From Vermamoeba vermiformis (Eukaryota; Tubulinea; Echinamoebida): 64,000 nt of DNA. Numbering within the stretch: position 1 is the stretch's first letter; the number at the start of each line of letters is the position of its first letter. The stretch lies in assembly GCA_045837725.1 (NCBI GenBank), contig JBEWZL010000232.1, positions 186,001-250,000 of the forward strand, written 5' to 3'. Below, piece after piece: positions 34,837-45,521 of the stretch. The position numbers and the translations under genes are program-made. Under the pieces are notes generated by a model. That model did no database searches, was not told the DNA's origin, and saw only the letters and a list, made by a program, of their open reading frames with translations.

Positions 34837-37800
34837 ATGCTGAAGAGTAAATCGTTCGTTAAGATCACTCGCAAGAACAAAGTGGTTAAAGTCGTGCGCG
34901 AGCACTACCTGCGCGACGATGTTTGGTGCGGATCTGATCAGTGCTCGGAGTGTCAGAATCCAACTCCGAAGTTAACCTCTTCGATGGATTATCTGATATT
35001 AGATACCAACGCTATATTACATCAAAAAGATTTAATTCAAAACTCGAAGATCAAGAACGTGATCATCCTTCAGACTGTTCTGGAAGAAGTACGAAATCAC
35101 AGCTTCCAGTTGTATAATACTATTCGAGAAATTGCTCAAGACGATTCTAGGCACTTTTACGTGTTCTCCAACGAGTTCCACAGGTAAACGAAAAGGGATC
35201 CAGATCAGATTAATTTTTAAAAATTCTCAAACAATTTAAAATATTTAATTAACTACGCCAATGCTCCAAAACTGCATTTTATTGACTCCTTCTAATATTA
35301 GAGGAACTTACATCGAACGAGCAAGCCGTGAATCTCCGAACGATCGCAATGACAGAGGTAAGTTTTTGACACCCATAATAAATTTTATATTGATCTTGTA
35401 CTGCAGCTATTCGTGTCGCAGCCAAGTGGTTCACTGAACACCTTGCAGATCAAGACGTAAAAGTTTTGCTGCTGACAAACGACCAAGACAACCTGGCCAA
35501 GGCGTTGAAAGAAAAAATTAACGCCAAGACCGGTAAGCGCTGGTGCTGTACTATACAAGTACAATAATAAGCAATGTCTACATGATGGTTCTACACGAGA
35601 TTTCAGAAAGGATCTCGCTTTTCTGAGCGGATCCACTTGCTGTTGAGAAACAAAAACTGAACATAGACATTTGCTTATATTTTTTTTAAAATACTCCGCC
35701 TTAACTAATCAGTACACTAACTCATTGCTGTAAATAGTGGAGGAGTACATCCGATCGCTGAACGATCCAGAGCTCACCGACATTTTAGCCTTGTCTTCCA
35801 ATGCTAAATTGAACACCAAGGAAGAAATGCCATCAGTGTACCCCGAGGTATAATTAGCAATCCCTATTCACGCGTACAATTCGATTAACTTTGAGCAGCA
35901 TCTGTCCCCCGAAGAAGTTGAAGAGGGACTGCGCAAAAAGAAGCTCTATCAGGGCCCTATGCGTCAGAACTTGGACAACTGGCTCGAGGCCAATGTACCT
36001 GTTGACGGCCTCGACGAAGATGTGCTGATTCGCGGTCGAATGCACATGAACAGAGCCTTTGACGGTGATGTCGTTGTCGTAGAACTGTTGCCACGTGATC
36101 AATGGCGCCGTGCATCAAAGTTGTACGTGGACGCTGAAGAGCCCGACGTCGAGCACGTGTTGAAGTGCGACAGCGTGGATGTAGAGAGCGAGCACAACAA
36201 GACTCCAACCAAGAACAAGGCTGATCGCACGAATGAGCCTCGACCGACGGGCCGTGTTGTGGCCATTATCAGACGTAACTGGAAGACTTATTGCGGCACC
36301 ATCGAACCGATGACAGGTGTCAAAAGCGACAGTTATCTCTTCACTGCTACAGACCCTCGTGTACCGCGCGTGTTGCTCCGTACACTTCAAGGCCCTACAC
36401 TGCTTGACAAGCGTATTGTAGTCTCAGTCGATGACTGGCTCTTCAATGAGCCTTATCCACGCGGTCACTTCGTGCGCACGCTAGACGGCACAGTTGGCAC
36501 CATTGCCACCGAGAGCGAGGCCTTGTTGCTGCAACACAACGTCTCTTTTGCACCGTTCAGTGAACCAGTGCGCGCCTGTCTGCCTCACAACTGGAAAGTC
36601 ACACCACTGGACCTGGAAGAGCGATTGGATCTGCGCACAACTCACCGTGTGTTCTCTATTGATCCACCTGGCTGCACAGATATTGACGACGCCCTGCACG
36701 CACATCCCTTGCCCAATGGCAACTTCTCCGTTGGTGTACACATTGCTGACGTGTCACACTTCATCAAAGAAGGCACTGCCCTCGATCGTGAAGCACAGGC
36801 ACGAGGCACAAGTGTGTATCTCACCAACAAGCGCATTGACATGGTGCCGCGCGAACTCGGTGAAGACGTGTGCTCGTTGAACTGTCAAGTCGATCGATTT
36901 GCCTTCAGCGTCATTTGGGAGATGACGCCTGAAGCTGAGATTAAAGACACATTGTTCGCCAAGACAATCATCAAGTCCGTGCACTCATTCTCGTACGAAG
37001 AGGCCCAAAAGCGAATGGACAATAAAGAACTACACGATGAGGTCACACTGGACATTCGCCGCTTGAACAGTTTGGCACGAATTCTGCGCAAACGACGTAT
37101 GGACAATGGTGCGCTGACCCTCTCCTCGCCCGAAGTGAAGTTCAAGCGCGACGAAGAGAATGAGAACCCCGTTGATGTGGAGATGTATCAGTTGCGTGAA
37201 ACAAATGCACTCGTTGAAGAGTTCATGTTGTTGGCCAACATTGAGGTCGCCAAACAAATCGCCAAGATGTTCCCAGCCTTTGCCCTGTTGCGTCGTCACC
37301 CCAGCCCCCGTCCCAGCAACTTTGACTTCTTGAAGCGCGCTGTTGGCCGCTTTGGCTTTGATCTCGATGTCACCACTTCAAAGAGCTTAGCTGATTCGCT
37401 GGACCACATCGACCGTACCGAAGACCCTTACTTCAACACACTAGTGCGCATTCTCACTACTCGCTGCATGACTCCTGCACGCTACTTTGCCTCTGGTTCA
37501 GTCACACCCAAAGAGTTCCACCACTACGGTCTAGCTGTGCCTATCTACACGCACTTCACGTCACCGATTCGCCGCTACGCTGACGTTATTGTTCATCGCT
37601 TGTTAGCTGCCAGCATTGGTATTGCACCGCTGACACCCAAGCTCAATCAGCGCAGCATCCAAAAAATCTGTGACGGAATCAATCGCAAGAATCGCATGGC
37701 TGAATTAGCTTCACGCGAATCAACCCGTTTGTTCACGCACATCTTCTTGAAGGACCGAACTATCACCGAACAAGCCTATGTCACTGGTGTCAAACAAAAC

Positions 37801-38181
37801 GGTTTCAGCGTCATTGTTCCAAGATACGGCATTGAAGGCAAGGTCTACATCGGCTCAGTGAAAGATGCAGCGAAGAAATTCAGCTTTGATGAAGCAGAAC
37901 AAGTGCTGCAATCTCTTGACGGCAAGACGCGTATCACCGTGTTCGATAAGGTCACAGTTCAAATTCGCGTGGATTACTCGAAGAAACACTTGCCCAAGAT
38001 TATCTACCGATGCATGGAACCTAAACTGCACGAGCCATTCCCTGAGCAGAGCGGTGCCAGTGCTACAACTGAGACTCCTAGCAAAACCAACAGTCCGGCC
38101 CCAAGCACTAATGTTACCCCGGCCAAGAGAAAGTCAGAGAGCGCCACGCCAACACAAAATAAGAAGCACAAAAACAAATAA
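34837..38181 (+). CDS. DIS3: DIS3/RRP44 catalytic subunit of the RNA exosome
   Basis: DIS3 is the processive 3'-5' exonuclease and endonuclease of the nuclear and cytoplasmic exosome. Five exons give about 965 residues. The N-terminus 'MLKSKSFVKITRKNK' and the CR3 cysteines (CGSDQCSEC) are diagnostic. The PIN domain keeps its acidic residues in 'LDTNAILHQ', 'VLEEVRNHS', 'NDRND' and 'LLLTNDQDN'. Two cold-shock domains follow, then the RNB domain with 'DPPGCTDIDDALH' and 'GVHIADVSHFIKEGTALDRE', and an S1 domain near the end. A lysine-rich tail (KRKSESATPTQNKKHKNK) looks like a nuclear signal. Both nuclease sites appear intact. An intron at about 35533-35738 is long and carries a snoRNA candidate. 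Confidence 0.96.
35570..35675 (+). ncRNA. C/D-box snoRNA candidate in a DIS3 intron
   Basis: Within a roughly 205-nt DIS3 intron, much longer than the usual 50 nt, a 106-nt unit has the layout of a C/D-box snoRNA. The ends AGCAATGTCTA (35570-35580) and TAGACATTTGCT (35664-35675) form an 11-bp stem with one bulge. A C box ATGATGG (35582-35588; one mismatch to RTGATGA) directly follows the stem, and a D box CTGA (35657-35660) precedes its partner. An internal D' CTGA (35623-35626) and a C'-like TGTTGAG (35641-35647) are also present. The guide would be the bases before D' (AAGGATCTCGCTTTT). The modified rRNA site is unknown. Confidence 0.6.
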
Positions 38182-38337
38182 GCCCTTCCAATGTAATTAT
38201 TGTAAATATCAACATAAAACACTTCGCGAAAGATAACTGTCGCTTGATTATTTTACAAGTAATGCAGGTAAACTCCTGCGTTACATTTATTTAGGAATGG
38301 TTCCGCATACAATACATAAAAAGCTTAATCAAGTTCC

Positions 38338-40796
38338 TCACATGTTTAAGCCTGTGATGTGCCTGTCATAATCACGAATAAAATCGTCGTCTCGGCGTTC
38401 AACTCTCGCTCGTTTAGGCGGATGGCTTGATTCCGAAGACGGGGACAAAGGACGCTTTCGTCGTGGTCGCGATCCATCAGTAGTGCCTGTGTGTGAGGTG
38501 TGACTCGATTCTTCGTCTGATTTGTCGTGTAGATATGAATAACTTGGCTCTTCTTCGTCTGGTACGATATTGTCTTGCCACAACTCCGGCGGCAATCGTC
38601 GTCCCAGTTCAGGATGGGCTGTGTAACTTTGATATAACCGTGAAACTAAGAACTCATCTTCTTTCATGTGTGTGTTGTAATGAGGCGAGCTCGGATCTGG
38701 TTTCTCCCATCGAATGCGCTCTTTCAGCTCTGATTTAAAGTGTCGCAGTGCGTAGGTCATGTCGCTAATGTCTTCTTCATCACTCGAGTAACTGCTGCTT
38801 TCTGAATCCTCTTCAGCATGCGGCATCGTGGCTAGATCACTGGACTGACGATTGCATTGCGAACTGTCCTCGCACGAGACGGGCAATTGGGGCACAGGAG
38901 CACTGAGCAGCACGGGGGAGTTACTATTTACAGATTGTGAGTCAGTGTCTGCGCTCTCGTGTTTCCACAAGGCTCGTGATTGTTCGAATGTCGCTTGGAA
39001 GGACTTGAGGGCCTCGGCTCGGTCAATTGAAGCCATGCTCTCAATGCGCAACAGATCTGCGTCGAGAGAAGTATCCACAGCATGAGAGCGGGACTTGTCA
39101 GAAGTAGGACTGGACTCGAGTGATGTTTTAATCAGCAAAATGTCGTCATCATCTTCCATTGAGGCAGAGTCCAAGTGGAAACTTTCATTCAATGCAATTG
39201 CTGGGCTCGGCAAATGTACCTTTGCTTCAGCTGCTTGTTTGGCCTCTTCTCTTGCTTGGTGTGCATCTTCGCGTTGTTGTTTGCGTGCTTTCTTCGCACG
39301 ATGATCTGCTTCGTACTGCTTCCACTCGTCTTCAGGACTCAGTTCAGGCAATATCCTGAAAGTAGGTGTGAAAATTTCTTTTGGTGTCTTGTCAACAGAT
39401 CTCCTCAGACTGGACACGCGGCCAGGCAATATAACATTATCAACATCGTATTCTCTGTCTCGCGGTCGTGAAGGTGTAGATCTTCGAATATTGTTTCTTG
39501 GATCTGATTTGGTTAATTTCTTGCGTGCTGCGGACTCTGCTGAGTTCTTCAACCCCTTATTGGCACTATTATTAGCGCGGGGACCATCTGTAGTGCAACA
39601 TTCGGTTAATCATCAAATAAAAGACTATGACAAATATTAAATAACGTACTAGGAGTAGACATGGCCAAGTCCTTGCGTCCTCTCGGAGCAGTGCGCGGAG
39701 GACTCATTGGATAGCCTTGCTTGCCACGGGGACGAGCAGGACCTGTTTGTGGTGCAGTCAACGAGGGCACATTCGCCAAGCTCGGAACGAAGAGTGGGTG
39801 GAACTGTTTGTTGCTGGCTTGCACTGCGGGCGTCAATTTGACTATCTTCACGCGCTTGTTGATGCGCAGACCTGCAGTACGTGCACACTCCGTGCCAAGA
39901 TCCGCTGGAATGATCTCTTTTTCCACTTGAATATTGTGCAGCAGATTGTCGCACATTTGAATTTGTTTGTGCAACTCTGCTATTTGCAAGTTGAGCCAAG
40001 TCCAACGCCAGGCAATGTCTTTCTTGCCTCGTCTATATTTATTTCCGGCACTTTTGATCAAAAAAAGAAAATCGTTAATGAAAGAAACATAACAACGGAA
40101 ATGCAAAAGCTAGCAAATTAATGATATTACAGATGCGCAAAAAGGAATAAATAGATTTCAGAAAAAAGACGTAAAAAGAAACTTTCCGCATCGAAAAATT
40201 CAGTAAGTTTTCTATACTCACAAGGCATCTTCTTCGCCTTCATCGTCTGTCTTTTCGTCATCAACTTCTGTAGTATTGTACTGGCCATAGTTGGATGAAT
40301 AAGCCCGCGCATCCTTCCGCATTTCAAGATTTCCGAAGTTTGATTCAGTATCTTTTGCTGCGGCCTCTTCGAATATTGTCTGAAAATTGTTCATTCCAAG
40401 ATTAACGCCATTGTCTTCCGGCATGAACGGTTGTAAATCTGGATGCGCTATTTTGGGATTTATGGACGTCATCTTCTCGTTGTTATGATTATATAACGCT
40501 AGGTCGGGTAAGTTTGTAGGACTATTATCGTGGGAATTAATCTCGCTGCTATTGGTGTAATGGTGGGAGCTAGATTCGTTTAAAAGTTCCGAGGTTGTAA
40601 GCTGGATGTTGTCTCCCGAATATTGCGAAACAGTAAATCCATTCATAGAATTTGAGAATAATCCATGACTGTCATTTGCTTCGTACTTCGAAAGGAAAGG
40701 ACCTCTGTCATCGAAGTTTAAAAAATCCAAATCGTGAGCTCCTCCTGCATCCATGAGACCAGCTTGACCTTGCATATAAGAATGGACGTCATTCAT
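38338..40796 (-). CDS. KANSL1: PEHE-domain protein, KANSL1/MSL1-like
   Basis: PEHE proteins hold the MOF/KAT8 histone acetyltransferase in the NSL and MSL complexes. Three exons give about 710 residues: a long disordered N-terminus (about 190 residues), a segment 'AWRWTWLNLQIAELHKQIQM' matching the KANSL1 WxWL coiled-coil box, a basic linker, then the PEHE motif 'YDVDNVILPGRVSSL' and 'KEIFTPTFRILPELSPEDEW' followed by a charged helix (KKARKQQRED). The C-terminus is Ser/Asp-rich and ends with RKRPLSPSSESSHPPKRAR. Exon joins at about 40223/40049 and 39648/39592 preserve these motifs. KANSL1 rather than MSL1 is favoured because of the WTWL box; orthology is inferred. Confidence 0.75.
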
Positions 40797-41920
40797 TCGG
40801 AATGGTTGAAATTATTTTCTGTTTGTTCAGAAAACTACTGCTGAAGCCGTATCATCCAAATCGCGAAACCGCAATAAATAATATAGAACTGTTTAAAACA
40901 AAAATTAGTACGGCGCTCAAGTACTTAAAGTTATATTATTGCTTACAAGAACAGAGCAACGACGAAAAGGCGTAAATTCCGTGAGTTGCTCAAAGACGTG
41001 GTGTTGGTCAATTTTTGGTCAGCAAATTTCTGTTGATGAATTTGACAGGCAAAACTGGGCGTGGATCGAGGCCTCGCTTCTTTCGGTCCCCCATTCGATC
41101 CATTAATTGTGTCTATTATTCAGATACAAAGTTATGATGCCGTGAGCTTTTTCGTCTACAAAGGGTCGATCCTGGTGCCCGTTCCCTTGCGTAGTTATTT
41201 TCTAATAAAAAATTGTGTCGTCTGCTGAGCCCTTTCACACAATGTGCACTTCTGGTGCATCGTTGCACATTATTGTTATTTATCAGGCCACAGACAGGTT
41301 ATTTTATCGAGGTGGGAAGGATCCAGTCCGTCAGCGAGCCTGGCACCGTGACACGCAATTGTTCACGGATTGTTAGGAGGTGAGCCCATGTTGAGGCGTT
41401 CAATTTGTTGCATATGTGCGGGTGTGAATAGTGTTGGTGTTGCGTGTGTTGTGCTGCGCTGGCAAAATACAATAATGACGGAAAGACAGAGCGCTTCAGT
41501 TTTGTTCGTGAGGTCCCGTTCTTGACCATTTTAGCGTTACAATTATCGGCATGTATTGAGAATAGTAGTGTTGCATCCTCGTTCCGCTCGAGCGCATTAA
41601 ACTATAACTTACCTCAAGGCAACGTCCTTGCGAGGCACAAATCTGTCCTTCTCTCTAATATTATTTTAACTATTAATGAGTGTAAACGCGCTGTAAAATG
41701 CTCGAAGACGCGGTTGTATACATTCGCATACTTGCAGGTTCAGGCGTCGAGGTTATCAATTCCAAGTGTTTAATGAAGGTTACATCGATTGAAGAAACTT
41801 GGTTGTAATTAACTGATTACTGATTGGTTGTGGATCAAGATTTCCTTCCTGTCAACGTTTTTACGAACAAATTGCTTTGTAAACAACGGTTCAACACCAC
41901 AACCGCGGCATTTATTGCTT
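40797..41920. other. Longest non-coding interval, two promoters and possible RNA
   Basis: This 1.1-kb gap is unusually long for the window. It separates the divergent KANSL1-like and glycosidase genes. It contains a hairpin with 7-bp arms GAGCAAC/GTTGCTC (near 40956-40995), an AATTTTTGG string (near 41012) shaped like an Sm site, and GTGGATCGAGGCCTC plus GTCGATCCT, both shared with the YEATS2 promoter. Short open frames on both strands show no family resemblance. A structured non-coding RNA gene could be here, but no known class was recognised. Confidence 0.35.
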
Positions 41921-43837
41921 ATGCAACTAATGATGCTCACGATGAAGTTATACAATAAGAGTATTATTTGCTTGTTGGTTGTAGCGGCATTGGTTAATAA
42001 CTGCCAGGCGTTAGTACAAGTGACTGACAGAACGCTTCTCGTCGATGGAACACCCTTTTTGATGAAAGGCGTGGCTTATAATCCGATCCCTATTGGCTTG
42101 AGTAAGTTTTACATCCGTTTTATATTGAAATACACCAAAATCGCGCTTCTTGTGCATCCTATTATATTCCATTCGTATTTTTACATATTGTCGTAATCGA
42201 GAGTATCAAGGCGATAATGAAATTTTAAGAGATACCGCGTTTTTTCAGATTCACTTTTCTAATTCATTGCGCAGCTCCCGATCAGAAGAACGATTACTAC
42301 ACTAGTAGTGCAGTAGATGTAGCGGTATGGCAGCGCGACGTCCAGATTTTGAAGAATATGGGTGCCAATACTGTACGGCTCTACGGATGGAATAATTCTC
42401 TCAACCACACTCAGTTCTTGGACGCGCTGCTTCAGAATGGCATTAGAGTTGTGTTGCAGTATTGGTTTCCTTCTTCAAACGACATTTCAGATGCCCAGAC
42501 GCGCGCAAACTTGATTAGCGGGTTCACTTCGATGGTGAACAACTACAAGTATCATCCCGCCATCATTATGTGGCTATTCGGTATGATATGAACCCTCAAA
42601 ATTTGATGATTCTGCGCCGCGGCGAATCTTTTTTTAAATTAATTTTAAAATGACATTTCCTTTTTAGGAAACGAGCTCAACGCTCCGTGGAACTATCAGA
42701 GCAAGCTCTGTAAGTAATGACAATCAATAGTAACGATTATTAATCGCCTCTCAGCGGATCTTTTCACCCTGCTCGATGCTGCGACACAAGCGGCGCATCA
42801 AGCGGAAGGTGCTAATTATCGGCCAGTCAGCAGTCCTTTTGCAGACATCAATTTGTACTCGCATATTCAACAATATAATAATCCGCAGATCGATGTTTGG
42901 ACAGTGCAAATCTATCGGTAAGTGTCGCGACATCCTTTCGTAGTCATCATATCATGCTAGCGGCAAGACATTTGGAAATTTGTTTCAATTCTTCAAGAAC
43001 AACGCCACTGCCAAGCCCATGTTCATCACGGAGTTCGGCATTGATGCGTACGACAACAACCAACAAGCGGAGAATCAAGCGGTGCACAGCGAGTACGTGA
43101 CAGCGCTGTGGAATGAAATAGTTGCAAACACTGATGCCTGCTCTGGCGGCTGTGTCTTTGCGTACACGGATGAATGGTACGGCACTGGCTAAGTACTGAC
43201 GATGGTCTAATGTGATTGACAGGTGGAAGGGGCGCGATGGTCAACAACCGAGTGGCTGTCCAGATCCAGACGCTGGGTATCACAGCAACTGTGGCGGCAG
43301 TGCTGGAGCATGTAAGTGGCATCAATAGTATATTGCTGGCAGTGACATTAACCGCGCCTAGTCCCCGACCAGTTCGGCAATGAGGAGTGGTTTGGACTGT
43401 ACTCCATCGCCAAGAGTCCCAATGCCAATGAACCAAACATTTTGACACCTCGCGCGGCAGCTACAGCGTTGAGTCAGCTGTGGCAAGTCAATGTCCCCCT
43501 CGCTCCTGTTGCTTGTAAGTGACTTGATATTAATACTATTAGCTGTGATAACTCACCGCGATTGTCAGTCACACCTCGTCCGCCCAGCACCACGCCCTCA
43601 GCCCCGTCCTTGACACCCTCGTCCTTGACACCCTCGTCGCAGGACTCGATCATTACCCCTGCCAGCACTTCACTCGACGGTGGCGCTATTGCAGGCATTG
43701 TGATTGGTGTGTTGGTTGGCACGGCAGGCATCATCATGCTGGTGCTCTACCTGATCCCCCAGACACGTGCTCGCGCCTATCCTTGGACCAGCAAGTCCAC
43801 CACGGTCAATGTCAGCAATGTGCTCAGCAATGCTTAA
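41921..43837 (+). CDS. Membrane-anchored glycoside hydrolase of clan A type
   Basis: About eight exons give about 470 residues. A signal peptide (KSIICLLVVAALVNNCQA) is followed by a TIM-barrel with the clan GH-A layout: 'LVDGTPFLMKGVAYNPIP', 'ILKNMGANTVRLYGWNN', the acid/base glutamate in 'IMWLFGNELN', and the nucleophile in 'KPMFITEFGID', then 'CVFAYTDEWWKG'. This is closest in style to GH2/GH5/GH72-type beta-glycosidases; the substrate is not predictable, though wall or food-polysaccharide glucan is plausible. After the barrel come a Ser/Thr/Pro stalk and one membrane helix (AGIVIGVLVGTAGIIMLVLY) with a short basic cytoplasmic tail. It is therefore probably type I, facing outside. Confidence 0.82.
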
Positions 43838-43996
43838 AGACTGTTCTCTACTGTTGTAAATTAGCTGTTTATTCATTGCGCGGCACTGTCTGTTCACCAT
43901 TTGATTGATGTCTCTCTCTCGCTGATGAGTTCTGCGCGCTCAGTGCTGACTGTCACGTGTCCGTCACGACACAACATTGCTCTGCTGCAAGTCCGC

Positions 43997-45347
43997 TTAA
44001 ATGCCGTACATGTCGCGCGTGTTGTTGCGAATGGTCTTCAACACATTGTCCAAGGTGTCACCTTTGAGCTCTGCAATCTTCTGCGCAATGAGTGGAATGT
44101 GCCCGCTGTGACTGACGCCTTTGAGTGGATGAGGGGCCATGTAGGGCGCATCAGTCTCCAACAGAATGCGGTTCAATGGTATCTGTTTCACGGCCTCGCA
44201 CACATCTGCGGCATTGTTGAATGTAATTGCGCCTGTGAAGCCAAAGTACATATTAGGAAATGCCTCGATCAATCGCTTGGCGTGCAGTGCGCTGTCAGTG
44301 AAGCAGTGCAGATGTATCTTGTGCTGCGCGGGCATGTAGTCCTTGAGAATCGTGTACGTGTCCTCTGCGGCACTGCGACTGTGCACCACGAGGGGTTTGT
44401 CGAGCTCCACCGCTTTGAGTATCTACCGCCAATCAGCAATCGAGGTATATGCGCGGTATACCGAGCTAAAAATAGCTTACCTGCGCGATGAATACTTTGC
44501 GCTGCACTTCAGGCTCACTGTGATTGTAGTGATAATCGAGTCCTGTCTCGCCCCACGCCACTGCCTTGGTGTGCTACGGTGCGTCAGTGGCACAGTTCTA
44601 TGAATACACTGCCATGCACTCACCTTCAAACACTCCACGATGCGCTCTTCAATGGAGGCTGTGTAGTACTTGGCGTTGTGCGGGTGAATGCCGAACACTG
44701 TGTGACATCTTAGTTGAGCTCTATTTGACACGTGTCAATCACTTACCGCCCCAGATGTTTTCCTCGGCAAGCAATTCTCTAAATTTAGTAATGTCAATAA
44801 ATAGGTGCAATGCAATGCTGTCAACTTACTGCCACATGCCAAGACTCGGTGACAGAGCTGCTGCGTCACTGAGAACAGATGAGTCAGAGCCACTACAACG
44901 GACCAATCACGTACCAGAACACTGAAATACAGCCCTCAAAGTTGGCTGGAAATTTCTCTGATTGACGGAGCTTGGTGAAGAGTGATTTGTTGTCTTTAAT
45001 GCGCAGCTTTTGAAATACGTATTCGAGGTGGCAATGCGTGTCTATATATAGCTCTTTTGAGCTCACTGTTGGTTCATTTGCTGTTTGAGTGCAGTTGCGG
45101 GCAATGTGACCTTCCTGCAGAATATTTTGTAATTAATTTCTTATTTTATTCGAGAATTAGTCTTTATCAGCAGGCAGACGTTTTGCGATATGTAGTGTTA
45201 TTATATTATTTTTGCCTCAATCCACACCTTGCCACACTGATAACACGTCGGTCCTTGAGATCTGGTGTTATTATTGCTTCTTGTGTTGTTGTTATTTCTG
45301 TACCCTCCTCGTGAGTTACCTCTGCTGTAGTTGTTATTGCGCGACAT
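43997..45347 (-). CDS. Zinc-knuckle/TatD-type nuclease fusion
   Basis: The protein has about 340 residues in about seven exons. Exon 1 is Asn/Arg/Gly-rich (MSRNNNYSRGNSRGG) and begins a CCHC zinc knuckle, CYQCGK...EGHIARNC, split by an intron within the knuckle. The rest is a TatD metal-dependent deoxyribonuclease: metal ligands in 'DTHCHLE', 'GETGLDYHYN', 'VVHSR', 'HCFTDS' and 'ETDAPYMAP'. TatD enzymes act in DNA degradation and repair of damaged ends. The knuckle-TatD combination would add RNA or single-stranded DNA binding. All metal residues are present, so it should be active. An intron near 44726 contains one of the TGACACGTGTCA palindromes. It is convergent with the glycosidase gene. 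Confidence 0.85.
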
Positions 45348-45521
45348 AATTGCACCGTTGTGGTGTCGATGTTTGGTAAATAAGTGAGAATGGTCGCCAG
45401 GCGTTAATCAATCTCAGATTATCTAATCCCTGAAATTTCCAATCACGTGACGGGCAATGCGCTACGCAACAAGAATGGTACGAACTACTTTATTACAAGG
45501 ACGAGTCAGACATATTTACAC

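Noticed and set aside
41444-41773. A 109-codon open frame upstream of the glycosidase
   Set aside because: Composition looks random, there is no family match, and it lies in the long non-coding interval.
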